Shown here: positions 18,620-27,154 of the stretch, one piece after another
Layout: every line of letters begins with the position of its first letter
Numbering within the stretch: the first letter of the stretch is position 1
Source of the DNA: Amycolatopsis deserti
GTDB lineage: Bacteria > Actinomycetota > Actinomycetes > Mycobacteriales > Pseudonocardiaceae
Direction of reading: 5' to 3'
DNA length: 64,000 nt
Assembly (NCBI RefSeq): GCF_014653945.1
Contig: NZ_BNAU01000006.1
Coordinates: forward strand, 310,001 to 374,000
Notes under the pieces: model-generated
Database searches by the model: none
Told to the model about the DNA's origin: nothing
What the model saw: only the letters and a program-made list of their open reading frames with translations
Program-made: the position numbers and the translations under genes

Positions 18620-18632
18620 TTGACTGAGTCAA
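18620..18632. promoter_or_regulatory. Palindrome TTGAC-TGA-GTCAA upstream of the MarR-GNAT gene
   Basis: A perfect 5-bp inverted repeat about 20 bp before the start codon, read leftward. The leftward strand also reads TTGACT like a -35 hexamer. Position and symmetry fit MarR autorepression (inference). A related half-site, CGTTG, precedes it at 18618-18622. Confidence 0.45.
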
Positions 18633-18728
18633 ACGCTACTCACACCGGAGGTGGGCGCAAGTGGTTTTTGGAGGTGGTCGGCCCGAGGCACTCGCTCCGC
18701 GGCTGCGGGCAGCCCGGGAAATTGGAAA

Positions 18729-18771
18729 CCCCGTGATGCTGCCAGGTCGGGGGTCCGCCAGCATCACGGGG
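18729..18771 (-). terminator. Hairpin terminator downstream of the 18840-18989 gene
   Basis: CCCCGTGATGCTG and its perfect complement flank 17 nt. Read leftward, the stem is followed by GTTTCCAATTT. A second small hairpin (CGCCAC...GTGGCG, 18785-18804) lies just before it. Confidence 0.75.
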
Positions 18772-18839
18772 TCATCTGGGGTATCGCCACTTCCCCTGGT
18801 GGCGTTACAACCTGATCTATTTGTGGCCTAGCTCACGCG

Positions 18840-18989
18840 TCAGCGCAAGTTGGACTGCCGCGCCTGGGCGATGGCGATCAGCTCCTGGCGGACCGTCACG
18901 GAGCCGGCGGTGTCGATCGCGCGGCTCAGCGCCCGGCGGGTGCGCGCCTCGGCGCGGCGGGCTCGGAGCTTGGCGGCGATGTTGCTCAT
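18840..18989 (-). CDS. Small basic helical protein, 49 residues
   Basis: MSNIAAKLRARRAEARTRRA followed by LSRAIDTAGSVTVRQELIAIAQARQSNLR. It is strongly helical and basic, of a type often seen as a conserved tiny protein in Pseudonocardiaceae (from memory). An in-frame ATG at 19001 would add MRTP. A CATACT -10-like element at 19031-19036 stands about 30 bp before 19001, and a terminator follows. The codon pattern is strongly GC3. Confidence 0.65.
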   Translation of the reverse strand: MSNIAAKLRARRAEARTRRALSRAIDTAGSVTVRQELIAIAQARQSNLR

Positions 18990-19045
18990 CGGTGTTCGCA
19001 TCCCTCGTGCATCTCGGTGGCTGTGCTTCTAGTATGCACCTTTTT

Positions 19046-19132
19046 TCACAAGGTCGCCAACGATTGTCCGGTGACGTAGGGCACTGGCCTACGAATCATC
19101 GGCCACAGCTCGATCTCGCGGAAGATCGCCAT
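19046..19132 (-). CDS. Possible 28-residue mini-protein
   Basis: The reading frame MAIFREIELWPMIRRPVPYV plus eight residues has mostly GC-ending codons and stands alone in a 240-bp gap after the MFS stop. No ribosome-binding site is visible. An inverted repeat TTTCTAG...CTAGAAA (19132-19138 and 19147-19153) ends at its start. It could be chance, a leader peptide or a real small protein. Confidence 0.2.
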   Translation of the reverse strand: MAIFREIELWPMIRRPVPYVTGQSLATL

Positions 19133-19242
19133 TTCTAGCTTGATCACTAGAAAGCGGTAGAGAAGGACAGATGCGGCTGCCCGGGGGTCGTACCCGGCGC
19201 CCCGCGGGCTGGTGCGGTGTGCGAAGGACGCGACGACCCGGC

Positions 19243-20565
19243 TCATCGGGCCACCCGCAGTCCGAACGCGCTGATCAACGCGGCCACCGCGGCGGCCGCG
19301 ATCGGCACCGCCAGCGCCGTCCGGTAGCCGTCCACACCCGCCGCCGCCCCGGTCAGCACCGCCGTGCTGGCGGCGAGCCCGAGCGCGGCGCCGAACTGGA
19401 AGGACGTGTACAGCAACCCGCCGGCCAGCCCCTGCTCGCTCTCCCCGACCCCGTCGGTGGCGCTGATCGTCAGCGGGCCGTAGGCCAGGGCGAACGCCAC
19501 CCCGATCACGATCATCGTCGGGAACATCGCCAGGTACACCGTGTCCGTGCCGATCGGCAGGAACAACGCGTACGACACCACGGCGAGCACCAGTCCGGCC
19601 ACGATGACCTTCGCGTTGCCGAACCGCTCGACCAGCCGCGGGGTAAGGGTCGGGGCGAGGACGGCGTCCGCGCCGATCGCCAGCATCGTGAAGCTGGTCT
19701 GCAGCGAACTCCAGCCCCGCAGTTCCTGCAGGTACAGCACGGCGATGAACTGGAACCCGAAGAACGCCGCGGCGAACAGCAGCCCGGCCAGGTTGGCGCG
19801 CACCAGCGCCCCGGACCGGAGCAGGCCCAGCCGCACCAGCGGGGCGCCGGACCGGCGCTCGACCAGGACGAAGACGGCGGCGAGCACGAGCCCGGCGGCG
19901 ACGGTCGCCGTGGTCCAGCCCGCGGAGACGTGCGTGGAACGCTCGACGCCGAGCACCAGCAGCACGATGGCGGCCGTGATGGTCACCGCGCCGAGCACGT
20001 CGATCCGCCGGTCGGTGGTGCGCTCCCGGGCCGTGGCGGGGATGAACGCGACCCCCAGCACCAGGATGACCAGCGCCAGCGCGGCGGGCACGAACAACAC
20101 CAGCCGCCAGTCCAGCGCGCTGAGCAGCCCGCCGAGCACCAGCCCGAGCGAGAAGCCGCCCGCGGCGGTGCCCGAGTAGACCAGCAGGGCCCGGTTCCGC
20201 TGCGGGCCCTCCTCGAAGGTGGTCGTGATGATCGACAGGCCGGCCGGGGTCATCACCGCCGCGGCGACACCCGCCACGAACCGGGCGACGATGAGCAGCC
20301 AGCCCTCGCCGGCGAGCCCGCCCACGGCGGAGACGACCAGGAACACCGCCAGCCAGACCAGGAACATCCGGCGCCTGCCGAACAGGTCGGCGGCCCGGCC
20401 GCCGGCCAGCATGAACCCGCCGTAACCGAGCACGTAGGCGCTGACCACCCACTGCAGCTCACCGGTGGACAGGCCGAGGTCGGCCCGGATGGCCGGCAGC
20501 GCGACGTTCAGCATCGCGACGTCGATGCCCTCCAGGAAGATCGCGCCGCACAGGACGAACAGCAT
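19243..20565 (-). CDS. MFS drug/metabolite transporter (DHA2-like)
   Basis: 440 residues with 12-14 predicted helices. The first helix starts at residue 1 (MLFVLCGAIFLEGIDVAMLNVALPAI), and motif A-like GGRAADLFGRRRMF follows. In-frame codons upstream of ATG 20565 read RFTPRTWG, a typical N-terminus for this family, but contain no start codon before a stop at 20632-20634. The annotated start may therefore be a secondary one. It is divergent from an HxlR regulator, the usual partner for such exporters. Confidence 0.9.
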   Translation of the reverse strand: MLFVLCGAIFLEGIDVAMLNVALPAIRADLGLSTGELQWVVSAYVLGYGGFMLAGGRAADLFGRRRMFLVWLAVFLVVSAVGGLAGEGWLLIVARFVAGVAAAVMTPAGLSIITTTFEEGPQRNRALLVYSGTAAGGFSLGLVLGGLLSALDWRLVLFVPAALALVILVLGVAFIPATARERTTDRRIDVLGAVTITAAIVLLVLGVERSTHVSAGWTTATVAAGLVLAAVFVLVERRSGAPLVRLGLLRSGALVRANLAGLLFAAAFFGFQFIAVLYLQELRGWSSLQTSFTMLAIGADAVLAPTLTPRLVERFGNAKVIVAGLVLAVVSYALFLPIGTDTVYLAMFPTMIVIGVAFALAYGPLTISATDGVGESEQGLAGGLLYTSFQFGAALGLAASTAVLTGAAAGVDGYRTALAVPIAAAAVAALISAFGLRVAR

Positions 20566-20684
20566 TCCCCAGGTCCGGGGTGTGAAGCGCGGTCGCGCTC
20601 GGTTACTGCACGGGAACCGAGGACGACCAGGTCAGGCAGTGGGACACCCGCGCGGAGTGCGAAGTCCGGCACATCCTGGACCGG

Positions 20685-21026
20685 GTGGCGGACAAGTGGT
20701 CGCTGCTCGTGATCGCGTTGCTCGACCGGCACACGATGCGGTTCTCCGAGCTGCGGCGCGCGATCGACGGGGTCAGCCAGCGGATGCTCACCGTGACGCT
20801 GCGGCACCTGGAGCGGGACGGGATCATCAGCCGGACGGTCTACCCGGTGGTTCCGCCGCGGGTGGACTACGAGCTGACCCCGCTGGGCATGTCGCTGCAC
20901 CAGGTGATCAAGTCCCTGGTGACCTGGACCGAGGAGCACCAGCAGGAGATCGCCGCGGCGCACGCCGCCTACGACGAGCGGGTCGCCCGGGAGGAGCCGG
21001 AGCTGGTCAGTCCACGGCGCGGCTGA
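20685..21026 (+). CDS. HxlR-family regulator with missing upstream start
   Basis: 113 residues from GTG 20685 contain the winged helix (KWSLLVIALLDRHTMRFSELRRAIDGVSQRMLTVTLRHLERDG). The conserved HxlR N-terminus is encoded further upstream in the same frame (GYCTGTEDDQ, then AECEVRHILDRVADKW, from 20601). That stretch, open back to 20586, has no ATG, GTG or TTG; only a CTG at 20676. The gene either uses a rare start, lost its start, or has a one-base indel near 20600. It probably represses the divergent MFS gene. Confidence 0.75.
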   Translation: MADKWSLLVIALLDRHTMRFSELRRAIDGVSQRMLTVTLRHLERDGIISRTVYPVVPPRVDYELTPLGMSLHQVIKSLVTWTEEHQQEIAAAHAAYDERVAREEPELVSPRRG

Positions 21027-22203
21027 GCAGGTAGTGCCCGAAGTGCGGCACGGTGAAGGCGATGTGCCCGCGCTCCGCGGAGTACACCAGCCCCTTCTTC
21101 ATCAGCGAATCCCGTGCCGGGGACAGTGACGAGGGCTTGCGGCCCAGGTAGACCGCCACATCCGAGGTGCCCGCGCTCTCGTCCCGGCCCTGGGTCAGCT
21201 CCGCCATCGCCCGCAGGTACTCGCGCTCGGCCGGGGTGGCGCGTTCGTAGCGGGACCCGAAGAAACCGACCGCGAGTTCCTGCTCGGCCTCCGGCGCGGC
21301 GACCTGCACGTCCTGCACGGTGATCGGGTCGTCCGGCGCGGCGTCCCAGGCCGCCTTCGCGTAGGCCTGGATGAAGTACGGGTAGCCGCCGGAGGCGTCG
21401 AACAACGCGTCCAGCGCCTCGGCCTCGATGCCGGCGTCCTCGCGCTCGATCGGCGCCAGCACCGCGCGGTCGGCCTCCTCGCGGTTGAGCCGGTCGATGC
21501 GCACGTACCGGAACAGCCGCTCGGAGTAGGACTTCGAGGCCGACAGCACCGCGGGCACGTGCGGCAGCCCGGCGCCGACCACGACCAGCGGCGCTCCGGA
21601 CTGGGACAGCTCGTGGCACGCCGCGCACAGCGCCGACACGTCGTCGGGCTGCAGGTCCTGGATCTCGTCGATCAGCAGCGCCACGCCGGTGCCGACGTCC
21701 GCGGCCAGCTCGGCCACGTCAGTGAACAGCTCGACCAGGTCGATCTCGATGTCCCCGGAGTCGGCGCGGCCCTGCGCGGCGGGCACGTCGATGCCCGGCT
21801 GCCACCGGTCCCGCAGCTTCGCGTCGGCCTTGTTCGACCGCAGCGCAAACGCTTTCAGCACGCCGAGGACCTCTTCGACCCGGTCCGGCGCGCGGTGCCG
21901 CACCGCCAGGTCGCGGATCGCGCGGTGCAGGGCCGCCGACAACGGCCGGCGCAGCTCCGCATCCGGTCTCGCTTCGATCTTGCCCGCGCCCCACTTGTGC
22001 TTCACGGCCATCGACCGCAGCTCGCCGAGCAGCACGGTCTTCCCGACGCCTCGCAGGCCGGTCAGCACGAGACTGCGTTCCGGGCGGCCGCGGGCGACCC
22101 GCTGCAACACCACCTCGAACGCGGTCAGCTCGCGTTCGCGGCCTGCCAGCTCCGGCGGCCGTTGCCCGGCGCCCGGCGCGAAGGGGTTGCGGATCGGGTC
22201 CAC
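21007..22203 (-). CDS. AAA/STAND-type ATPase
   Basis: 398 residues. Walker A is GLRGVGKT at about 49-56 and Walker B ALLIDEIQDL near 170, with a sensor-like VVVGAGLPHVPAVL segment. A winged-helix-like C-terminus follows (TSDVAVYLGRKPSSLSPARDSLMKKGLVY). This resembles Orc1/Cdc6-like ATPases of unknown role in actinobacteria. The first residues MDPIRNPFAPGAGQRPPELAGRE fit the family start. The 3' end overlaps the HxlR gene by 20 bp. Confidence 0.85.
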   Translation of the reverse strand: MDPIRNPFAPGAGQRPPELAGRERELTAFEVVLQRVARGRPERSLVLTGLRGVGKTVLLGELRSMAVKHKWGAGKIEARPDAELRRPLSAALHRAIRDLAVRHRAPDRVEEVLGVLKAFALRSNKADAKLRDRWQPGIDVPAAQGRADSGDIEIDLVELFTDVAELAADVGTGVALLIDEIQDLQPDDVSALCAACHELSQSGAPLVVVGAGLPHVPAVLSASKSYSERLFRYVRIDRLNREEADRAVLAPIEREDAGIEAEALDALFDASGGYPYFIQAYAKAAWDAAPDDPITVQDVQVAAPEAEQELAVGFFGSRYERATPAEREYLRAMAELTQGRDESAGTSDVAVYLGRKPSSLSPARDSLMKKGLVYSAERGHIAFTVPHFGHYLLSRAVD

Positions 22204-22212
22204 TCTGCCAAC

Positions 22213-22269
22213 GTATCGGCGTGTCTAGGGCGACCCCGATATTTGCGGAGATTCGGGTATCGGCGTGTC
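22213..22269. repeat. Direct repeat GTATCGGCGTGTC, two copies
   Basis: Identical 13-mers at 22213-22225 and 22257-22269 in the gap between the divergent AAA ATPase and DoxX genes. The next 40 bp is unusually AT-rich (CTCTATA occurs twice). It may be a binding site pair plus promoter; no factor can be named. Confidence 0.45.
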
Positions 22270-22383
22270 GCTATCTCTCTATAAGGCTCTATAGCCTCTC
22301 AGCTAGAAAAGCTTAGGGATGAAGAGACGCGGGAATGGGTAGATCCTCGACGTGACATGTCGCATCCGAGGAAGGCGAGGATC

Positions 22384-22941
22384 GTGATCTTGCGTCGACT
22401 GGCCCGCCCCATGCTGGCGAGCATCTTCATCTACGGCGGTATCAACGCCCTGAAGCAGCCCGAGGGGCACGCCGAGGCGGTCAAGCCCGTGCTCGACAAG
22501 GTCGGTGAGCAGCGGGACAAGCTGCCCGACGCGGTCCCCACCGACCCGGTGAGCCTGGTCAAGATCGACGCGGGGGTGAAGATCGCGGCCGGGACACTGT
22601 TCGCGCTCGGCAAGTTCCCGCGGCTGTCCGCGCTGGCGCTGCTGGGCAGCCTGGTGCCGACCACGGTCGCCGGGCACCCGTTCTGGGAAGCCAAGGACCC
22701 GCAGGAGAAGCAGCAGCAGCTGATCCAGCTGCTCAAGAACGCCGGTCTGGCCGGCGGGCTGATGATCGCGGCCGCCGACACCGAGGGCAAGCCGTCGCTG
22801 GGCTGGCGCGCCCGCCGCGCCGCCGACAAGGCCAGCAGGCGGGCCCACAAGGCGACGGAGAAGGCGAGCAAGCAGGCGCACAAGGCGACCAAGCAGATCC
22901 AGTCGACGGCCGCGTCCGCCCGCGACGTCCTGCCGGTCTAA
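22384..22941 (+). CDS. DoxX-family membrane protein with Lys-rich tail
   Basis: 185 residues. Hydrophobic segments near 8-22, 60-80, 85-100 and 120-138 match DoxX (LASIFIYGGINAL, KIDAGVKIAAGTLFALGKFPRLSALALLG). The last 45 residues form a basic Lys/Ala repeat tail (ADKASRRAHKATEKASKQAHKATKQ). The start is GTG 22384; ATG 22357 is open but less like the family. The stop overlaps the convergent LuxR gene by 4 bp. Confidence 0.88.
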   Translation: MILRRLARPMLASIFIYGGINALKQPEGHAEAVKPVLDKVGEQRDKLPDAVPTDPVSLVKIDAGVKIAAGTLFALGKFPRLSALALLGSLVPTTVAGHPFWEAKDPQEKQQQLIQLLKNAGLAGGLMIAAADTEGKPSLGWRARRAADKASRRAHKATEKASKQAHKATKQIQSTAASARDVLPV

Positions 22942-23951
22942 CCGAGCAGGCGGATCACCAGGTCCCGGCGGCTGCGCACGCCGACCTTGTCGAACACGGC
23001 CTTGAGGTGGTCCTGCACGGTGTGTGCGGAGATGTGCAGCTCGTCGCTGATCGCGCGGGTCGGCAGGCCACGCAGGACCAGCGTGGCGACGTCGGCCTCG
23101 CGCGTGGTCAGGCCGTGCGCGGCCAGCACCAGCGGAGCCGCCGCACGCGCGTCGGCCGGTTCGACCACCACGGCCAGCTGCCGGGTACCGGTGAGCCGGG
23201 AGGCGTGCAGCGTGAGCCACGAGCCGTCGGCGCCGCGCACCCGGGCACTCGGCAAGGCGCTACCGGACCGCAACGCGGCCGCGACCGCGTACACCGGCAG
23301 GGGCAGCGGAGCGCCGGGCGGCAGCAGGGCCAACAGCTGCTCGGCGTCGGGGGTGAGCGAGACGAGCCGCAGGTCGTCGGTCAGCAGCACCACGCCGGGA
23401 CGGTGACTCGCGGCGGCCGGGCTGTCCACGAGTGCCGCCGTGCGGATGGCATGCGCGAGATGCGGGGCGAGACGGGCGAGCGTGGTCTTCTCGGTGGCGG
23501 TGAAGCCGAGCAGGCCGTCCTCGCGGTGCAGGCACAGGTAACCCCAGCAACGCCCGCCGGCGACGAGCGCCGCGCGCATCTCGTCACCGAGCCCGAGCGG
23601 GCGCATGATCTCGCGGTAGCGCTCGCTGGCCCAGCGATCCCGTCCGGTGGCGCCGTCCAGGGTGGCGACCGGCCTGCCGGAGGTGACCAGTCCGGCGAAG
23701 GTGTTCACGTCGCCGCCGCCGAACTCGTTGTCCAGGAAGAGCGGTGCGGCGGTGTCCAGCGGCGGGTCCGGCCAGGCGCCGGTGAACAGCAGGGTGTCCG
23801 GATCGGCGGTCGCGAAGAACGTCGCGTCCGAAGGCACCACGCGGCGCAGCGCCCGCAGCACCTCCCGCCGGACGCCGGTGGTGTCCAGGCCGCTGTGCGA
23901 CAGGCGGATCACGTCGTGCTCGGCGCGGACCGCACTGGGCGATCGCCGCAT
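22938..23951 (-). CDS. LuxR-type transcriptional regulator with GAF-like N-terminus
   Basis: 337 residues. Residues 20-170 look like a GAF-type sensor (ALVAGGRCWGYLCLHREDGLLGFTATEKTTLARLAPHLAHAIR). Residues 275-337 are a LuxR DNA-binding domain (LTTREADVATLVLRGLPTRAISDELHISAHTVQDHLKAVFDKVGVRSRRDLV). There is no receiver domain. It is divergent from the SnoaL-like gene at 24039, which it may control. Confidence 0.9.
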   Translation of the reverse strand: MRRSPSAVRAEHDVIRLSHSGLDTTGVRREVLRALRRVVPSDATFFATADPDTLLFTGAWPDPPLDTAAPLFLDNEFGGGDVNTFAGLVTSGRPVATLDGATGRDRWASERYREIMRPLGLGDEMRAALVAGGRCWGYLCLHREDGLLGFTATEKTTLARLAPHLAHAIRTAALVDSPAAASHRPGVVLLTDDLRLVSLTPDAEQLLALLPPGAPLPLPVYAVAAALRSGSALPSARVRGADGSWLTLHASRLTGTRQLAVVVEPADARAAAPLVLAAHGLTTREADVATLVLRGLPTRAISDELHISAHTVQDHLKAVFDKVGVRSRRDLVIRLLG

Positions 23952-24038
23952 GTGCCCAGTGTGCGCCCCGGCCGTGTCCCACGGAAATCCCAGACGCGTG
24001 GGATGGTCCGGGGGTCATCGCCGCCGCAGGATCACCGC

Positions 24039-24476
24039 ATGACCACTGACCAGCTCAGCAGCAACAAGCAACTCGTCGAGGACTTCATCCAGGACCTGTT
24101 CACCAAGGGCGACTCCGACGCCGTCGACCGCTACCTCGACCCCGCGTTCGTCAACCACGACCCGCCGTTCCCGGGTGCTCCCGATGGTCCGGACGGCATG
24201 CGCGCGGCCGCCATGATGTTCCGGCAGGCCATGCCCGACTGGCACAGCGACGTCGAGCGGCTCGTCGCCGAAGGTGACATCGTGGTGGAGGTGTTCACCG
24301 CGCGCGGCACCCACCGGGGCGAGCTGATGGGCGTGCCCGGCACGGGCGAAACGATCACCCTGCGCGGGATCAACGTGTTCCGCGTCCAGGGCGATCGCAT
24401 CGTCGAGCGCTGGGGCAGCCTCGACCAACTCGGCCTGCTCCAGCAGCTCGGGCTCACTTCTCCAGGATCGCCGTGA
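24039..24476 (+). CDS. SnoaL-like/ester cyclase family protein
   Basis: 145 residues with the NTF2-like cone fold typical of SnoaL proteins: VEDFIQDLFTKGDSDAVDRYLDPAFVNHDP, MPDWHSDVERLVAEGD, GETITLRGINVFRVQGDRIVERWGSLDQLGLLQQLG. The start is ATG 24039. The 3' end overlaps the convergent thiolase by 23 bp. The small-molecule substrate is unknown. Confidence 0.88.
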   Translation: MTTDQLSSNKQLVEDFIQDLFTKGDSDAVDRYLDPAFVNHDPPFPGAPDGPDGMRAAAMMFRQAMPDWHSDVERLVAEGDIVVEVFTARGTHRGELMGVPGTGETITLRGINVFRVQGDRIVERWGSLDQLGLLQQLGLTSPGSP

Positions 24477-25725
24477 TGCCCTGGCCACCCGCCGCGCAGA
24501 TCGAGATCAGGCCCCGGCCCGAGCCCTTCTCGTGCAGCAGCTTCGCCAGCGTCGCCACGATGCGGCCGCCGGTCGCCGCGAACGGGTGCCCGGCGGCCAG
24601 CGACGAGCCGTTCACGTTCAGCTTCGACCGGTCGATCGGCCCCAGCGGCTGGTCGAGCCCCAGCTTCTCCTTGGCGAAGGCCGGGCTCTCCCACGCCTTC
24701 AACGTCGCGAGCACCTGGGACGCGAACGCCTCGTGGATCTCGTAGAAGTCGAAGTCCTGCAGCGTCAGGCCCGCCTTCGCCAGCATTCGCGGCACCGCGT
24801 AGGCGGGGGCCATCAGCAGGCCCTCGCCGCCGTGCACGTAGTCCACCGCCGCGGTCTCCGAGAACGTCAGGTACGCCAGGACCGGCAGCTTCCGCTCGGC
24901 GGCCCACTCCTCGGTCGCCAGCAGGACCGTCGACGCGCCGTCGGTCAGCGGGGTCGAGTTGCCCGCCGTCATGGTGCCGTCCGGGCCGCCGAACACCGGC
25001 TTGAGCTTGGCCAGCTTCTCCGCGGTCGAGTCCGGCCGCAGGTTCTGGTCGCGGGACAGGCCCAGGTAGGGCGTCACCAGGTCGTCGAAGAACCCGCGCT
25101 CGTAGGCGGCGGCCAGGCGCTGGTGGCTGGTCGCGGCCAGCACGTCCTGCTCCTCGCGCGAGATCTCCCACTCCTTGGCCGTCAGCGACGCGTGCTCGCC
25201 CATCGACAGCCCGGTGCGCGGCTCGGCGTTGCGCGGGATCTCCGGCACGATCTGGCCCGGACGCAGCTTGGTCAGCAGCTTGAGCCGCTGGCCGAGCGTC
25301 TTCGCGGAGTTGAGCTGCACCAGGATCCGGCGCAGGTCGTCGTTCACCGCGAGAGGGGCGTCCGAGGTGGTGTCGACGCCGCCGGCGATCGCCGAGTCGA
25401 TCTGGCCGAGCGCGATCTTGTTGGCGACGTTGACGATCGCCTGCAGACCGGTGCCGCACGCCATCTGGACGTCCGCGGCCGGCGTCTCCGGCGAGAGCTT
25501 GCTGCCCAGCACGCTCTCCCGGGCCAGGTTGAAGTCCCGCGCGTGCTTGAGCACCGCGCCCGCGGCGACCTCACCGATGCGCTCGCCCTGCAGCGCGAAG
25601 CGGCTCACCAGGCCGTCCAGGGCGGCGGTGAGCATGTCCTGGTTGGACGCGTTGGCGTAGCGGCCGTTCGACCGCGCGAACGGGATGCGGTTGCCGCCGA
25701 CGATGGCGACGCGACGAACGTCCAT
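24454..25725 (-). CDS. Acetyl-CoA C-acyltransferase, FadA2-like thiolase
   Basis: A 423-residue thiolase. The acyl-accepting Cys is in QMACGTGLQ (about residue 89), and the catalytic His in YEIHEAFASQ and Cys in SICAAGGQG are all present. It cleaves 3-ketoacyl-CoA in beta-oxidation (or condenses acyl-CoAs). It is divergent from the FabG4-like gene with a palindromic operator between, the same arrangement as fadA2/fabG4 in mycobacteria. ATG 25725 follows GGGAGGAAT; TTG 25728 is adjacent. Confidence 0.93.
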   Translation of the reverse strand: MDVRRVAIVGGNRIPFARSNGRYANASNQDMLTAALDGLVSRFALQGERIGEVAAGAVLKHARDFNLARESVLGSKLSPETPAADVQMACGTGLQAIVNVANKIALGQIDSAIAGGVDTTSDAPLAVNDDLRRILVQLNSAKTLGQRLKLLTKLRPGQIVPEIPRNAEPRTGLSMGEHASLTAKEWEISREEQDVLAATSHQRLAAAYERGFFDDLVTPYLGLSRDQNLRPDSTAEKLAKLKPVFGGPDGTMTAGNSTPLTDGASTVLLATEEWAAERKLPVLAYLTFSETAAVDYVHGGEGLLMAPAYAVPRMLAKAGLTLQDFDFYEIHEAFASQVLATLKAWESPAFAKEKLGLDQPLGPIDRSKLNVNGSSLAAGHPFAATGGRIVATLAKLLHEKGSGRGLISICAAGGQGITAILEK

Positions 25726-25767
25726 CAATTCCTCCCACTGCGGTGGTGAGCCTCGGATGACAGTGTA

Positions 25768-25785
25768 ACCTACTCGTGAGTAGGT
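25768..25785. promoter_or_regulatory. Operator palindrome between the fadA2-like and fabG4-like genes
   Basis: ACCTACTC-GT-GAGTAGGT is a perfect 8-bp inverted repeat with a 2-nt centre, located 42 bp from the thiolase start and 22 bp from the reductase start. Its core TACTCGTGAGTA matches TACCTGTGGGTA in front of the FadE5-like gene (44077-44088), giving consensus TACYYGTGRGTA. TetR-family control by the convergent regulator at 27974-28624 is inferred. Confidence 0.75.
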
Positions 25786-25807
25786 AAGCTCGGTAAGGAG
25801 GCACGTG

Positions 25808-27154
25808 ATGGCCGACCGGTATCAGCAGTTCACCAAGACGCCGATCGGGAAGTTCCTGGTGCCCAAGCTCGGGCTGCCCAACCCGCCGGTGCTGCGCCGG
25901 TACCGCCCTGGCCAGCCACCGCTCGATGGTCCCGCACTTTTCGGCTCCGCGCCCGGTGGGCGGCTGGAGAAGACCGTGCCGAACCAGCTCGCGGCCGCCG
26001 GGATCGAGGTGCTCACCGAGCAGGCGGGCGGCGACCAGCGCTACGGCGGCCTGGTGTTCGACGCCACCGGCATCACCGACCCGGCGCAGCTGCGTGAGGT
26101 GTACCTGTTCTTCCACCCGGTGATCCGCAAGATCGGCTACTGCGGCCGGGTCGTCGTGCTCGGCACCCCGCCCGAGCTGGTGGACGGCCGGGAGCGGATC
26201 GCCCAGCGCGCGCTCGAGGGGTTCGTCCGCTCGGTCGGCAAGGAGCTCAAGCGCGGTGCGACCGCCCAGCTCGTCTACGTCGCGCCCGGCGCCGAAGAGG
26301 CCGCCGAGTCGACGCTGCGGTTCGTGCTGTCCGCGAAGTCGGCGTTCGTCGACGCCCAGGTGATCCGCGTCGGCGCCACCGGCACCCCGGCGGTACCCGC
26401 GATCGAGAACTGGGAAAAGCCCCTCGACGGCAAGGTCGCCCTGGTCACCGGCGCCTCGCGGGGTATCGGCGCGGCGATCGCCGAGGTGCTCGCCCGCGAC
26501 GGCGCGCACGTGATCGGGTTGGACATCCCGGCGCAGGGCGGGGACCTGTCCGCGGTCGCGAACAAGGTCGGCGGCTCGGCGCTGCAGCTGGACATCACCG
26601 CCGCGGACGCGCCGGACAAGCTCGCGTCCTACCTCAAGGAGCGGCACGGCGGCGTGGACATCGTCGTGCACAACGCCGGCATCACCCGCGACAAGACGCT
26701 CGGCAACCTCACCGAGGGCGCGTGGGACGCGGTGCTCACCGTCAACCTGGTCGCGCAGCTCGCCGTCAACGACAAGCTGCTGAGCGAGAAGGTGCTCCGC
26801 GAAAACGGCCGCATCATCGGCGTCTCGTCGATCGCCGGCATCGCGGGCAACGTGGGCCAGACCAACTACGGCACCAGCAAGGCGGGCGTGATCGGCATGG
26901 TGGCCGACGGTGCGCCGAAGCTCGCCGAGTACGGCGCCACCATCAACGCCGTCGCGCCCGGGTTCATCGAGACGCAGATGACCGCGGCGGTCCCGCTGTT
27001 CATCCGCGAGGCCGGGCGGCGGCTGTCCAGCCTGGGCCAGGGCGGGCTGCCGGTCGACGTCGCCGAGACGATCGCCTGGTACGCCAATCCGGCGTCGGCC
27101 GCGGTGAACGGCAACGTGGTCCGCGTGTGCGGCCAGGCTCTGCTGGGGGCGTGA
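25808..27154 (+). CDS. fabG4: High-molecular-weight 3-oxoacyl reductase, FabG4-like
   Basis: 448 residues, about 200 more than ordinary FabG. The N-terminal half is a flavodoxin-like domain without a cofactor motif. The SDR domain follows with TGASRGIG near residue 214, [16 protein letters not shown] and catalytic YGTSKAG (Tyr 354, Lys 358). This is the layout of mycobacterial FabG4, an NADH-dependent 3-oxoacyl-CoA/ACP reductase. ATG 25808 follows GGAGGCACGTG. Its stop overlaps the next start (TGATG), so it forms an operon with the HtdX-like gene. Confidence 0.93.
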   Translation: MADRYQQFTKTPIGKFLVPKLGLPNPPVLRRYRPGQPPLDGPALFGSAPGGRLEKTVPNQLAAAGIEVLTEQAGGDQRYGGLVFDATGITDPAQLREVYLFFHPVIRKIGYCGRVVVLGTPPELVDGRERIAQRALEGFVRSVGKELKRGATAQLVYVAPGAEEAAESTLRFVLSAKSAFVDAQVIRVGATGTPAVPAIENWEKPLDGKVALVTGASRGIGAAIAEVLARDGAHVIGLDIPAQGGDLSAVANKVGGSALQLDITAADAPDKLASYLKERHGGVDIVVHNAGITRDKTLGNLTEGAWDAVLTVNLVAQLAVNDKLLSEKVLRENGRIIGVSSIAGIAGNVGQTNYGTSKAGVIGMVADGAPKLAEYGATINAVAPGFIETQMTAAVPLFIREAGRRLSSLGQGGLPVDVAETIAWYANPASAAVNGNVVRVCGQALLGA

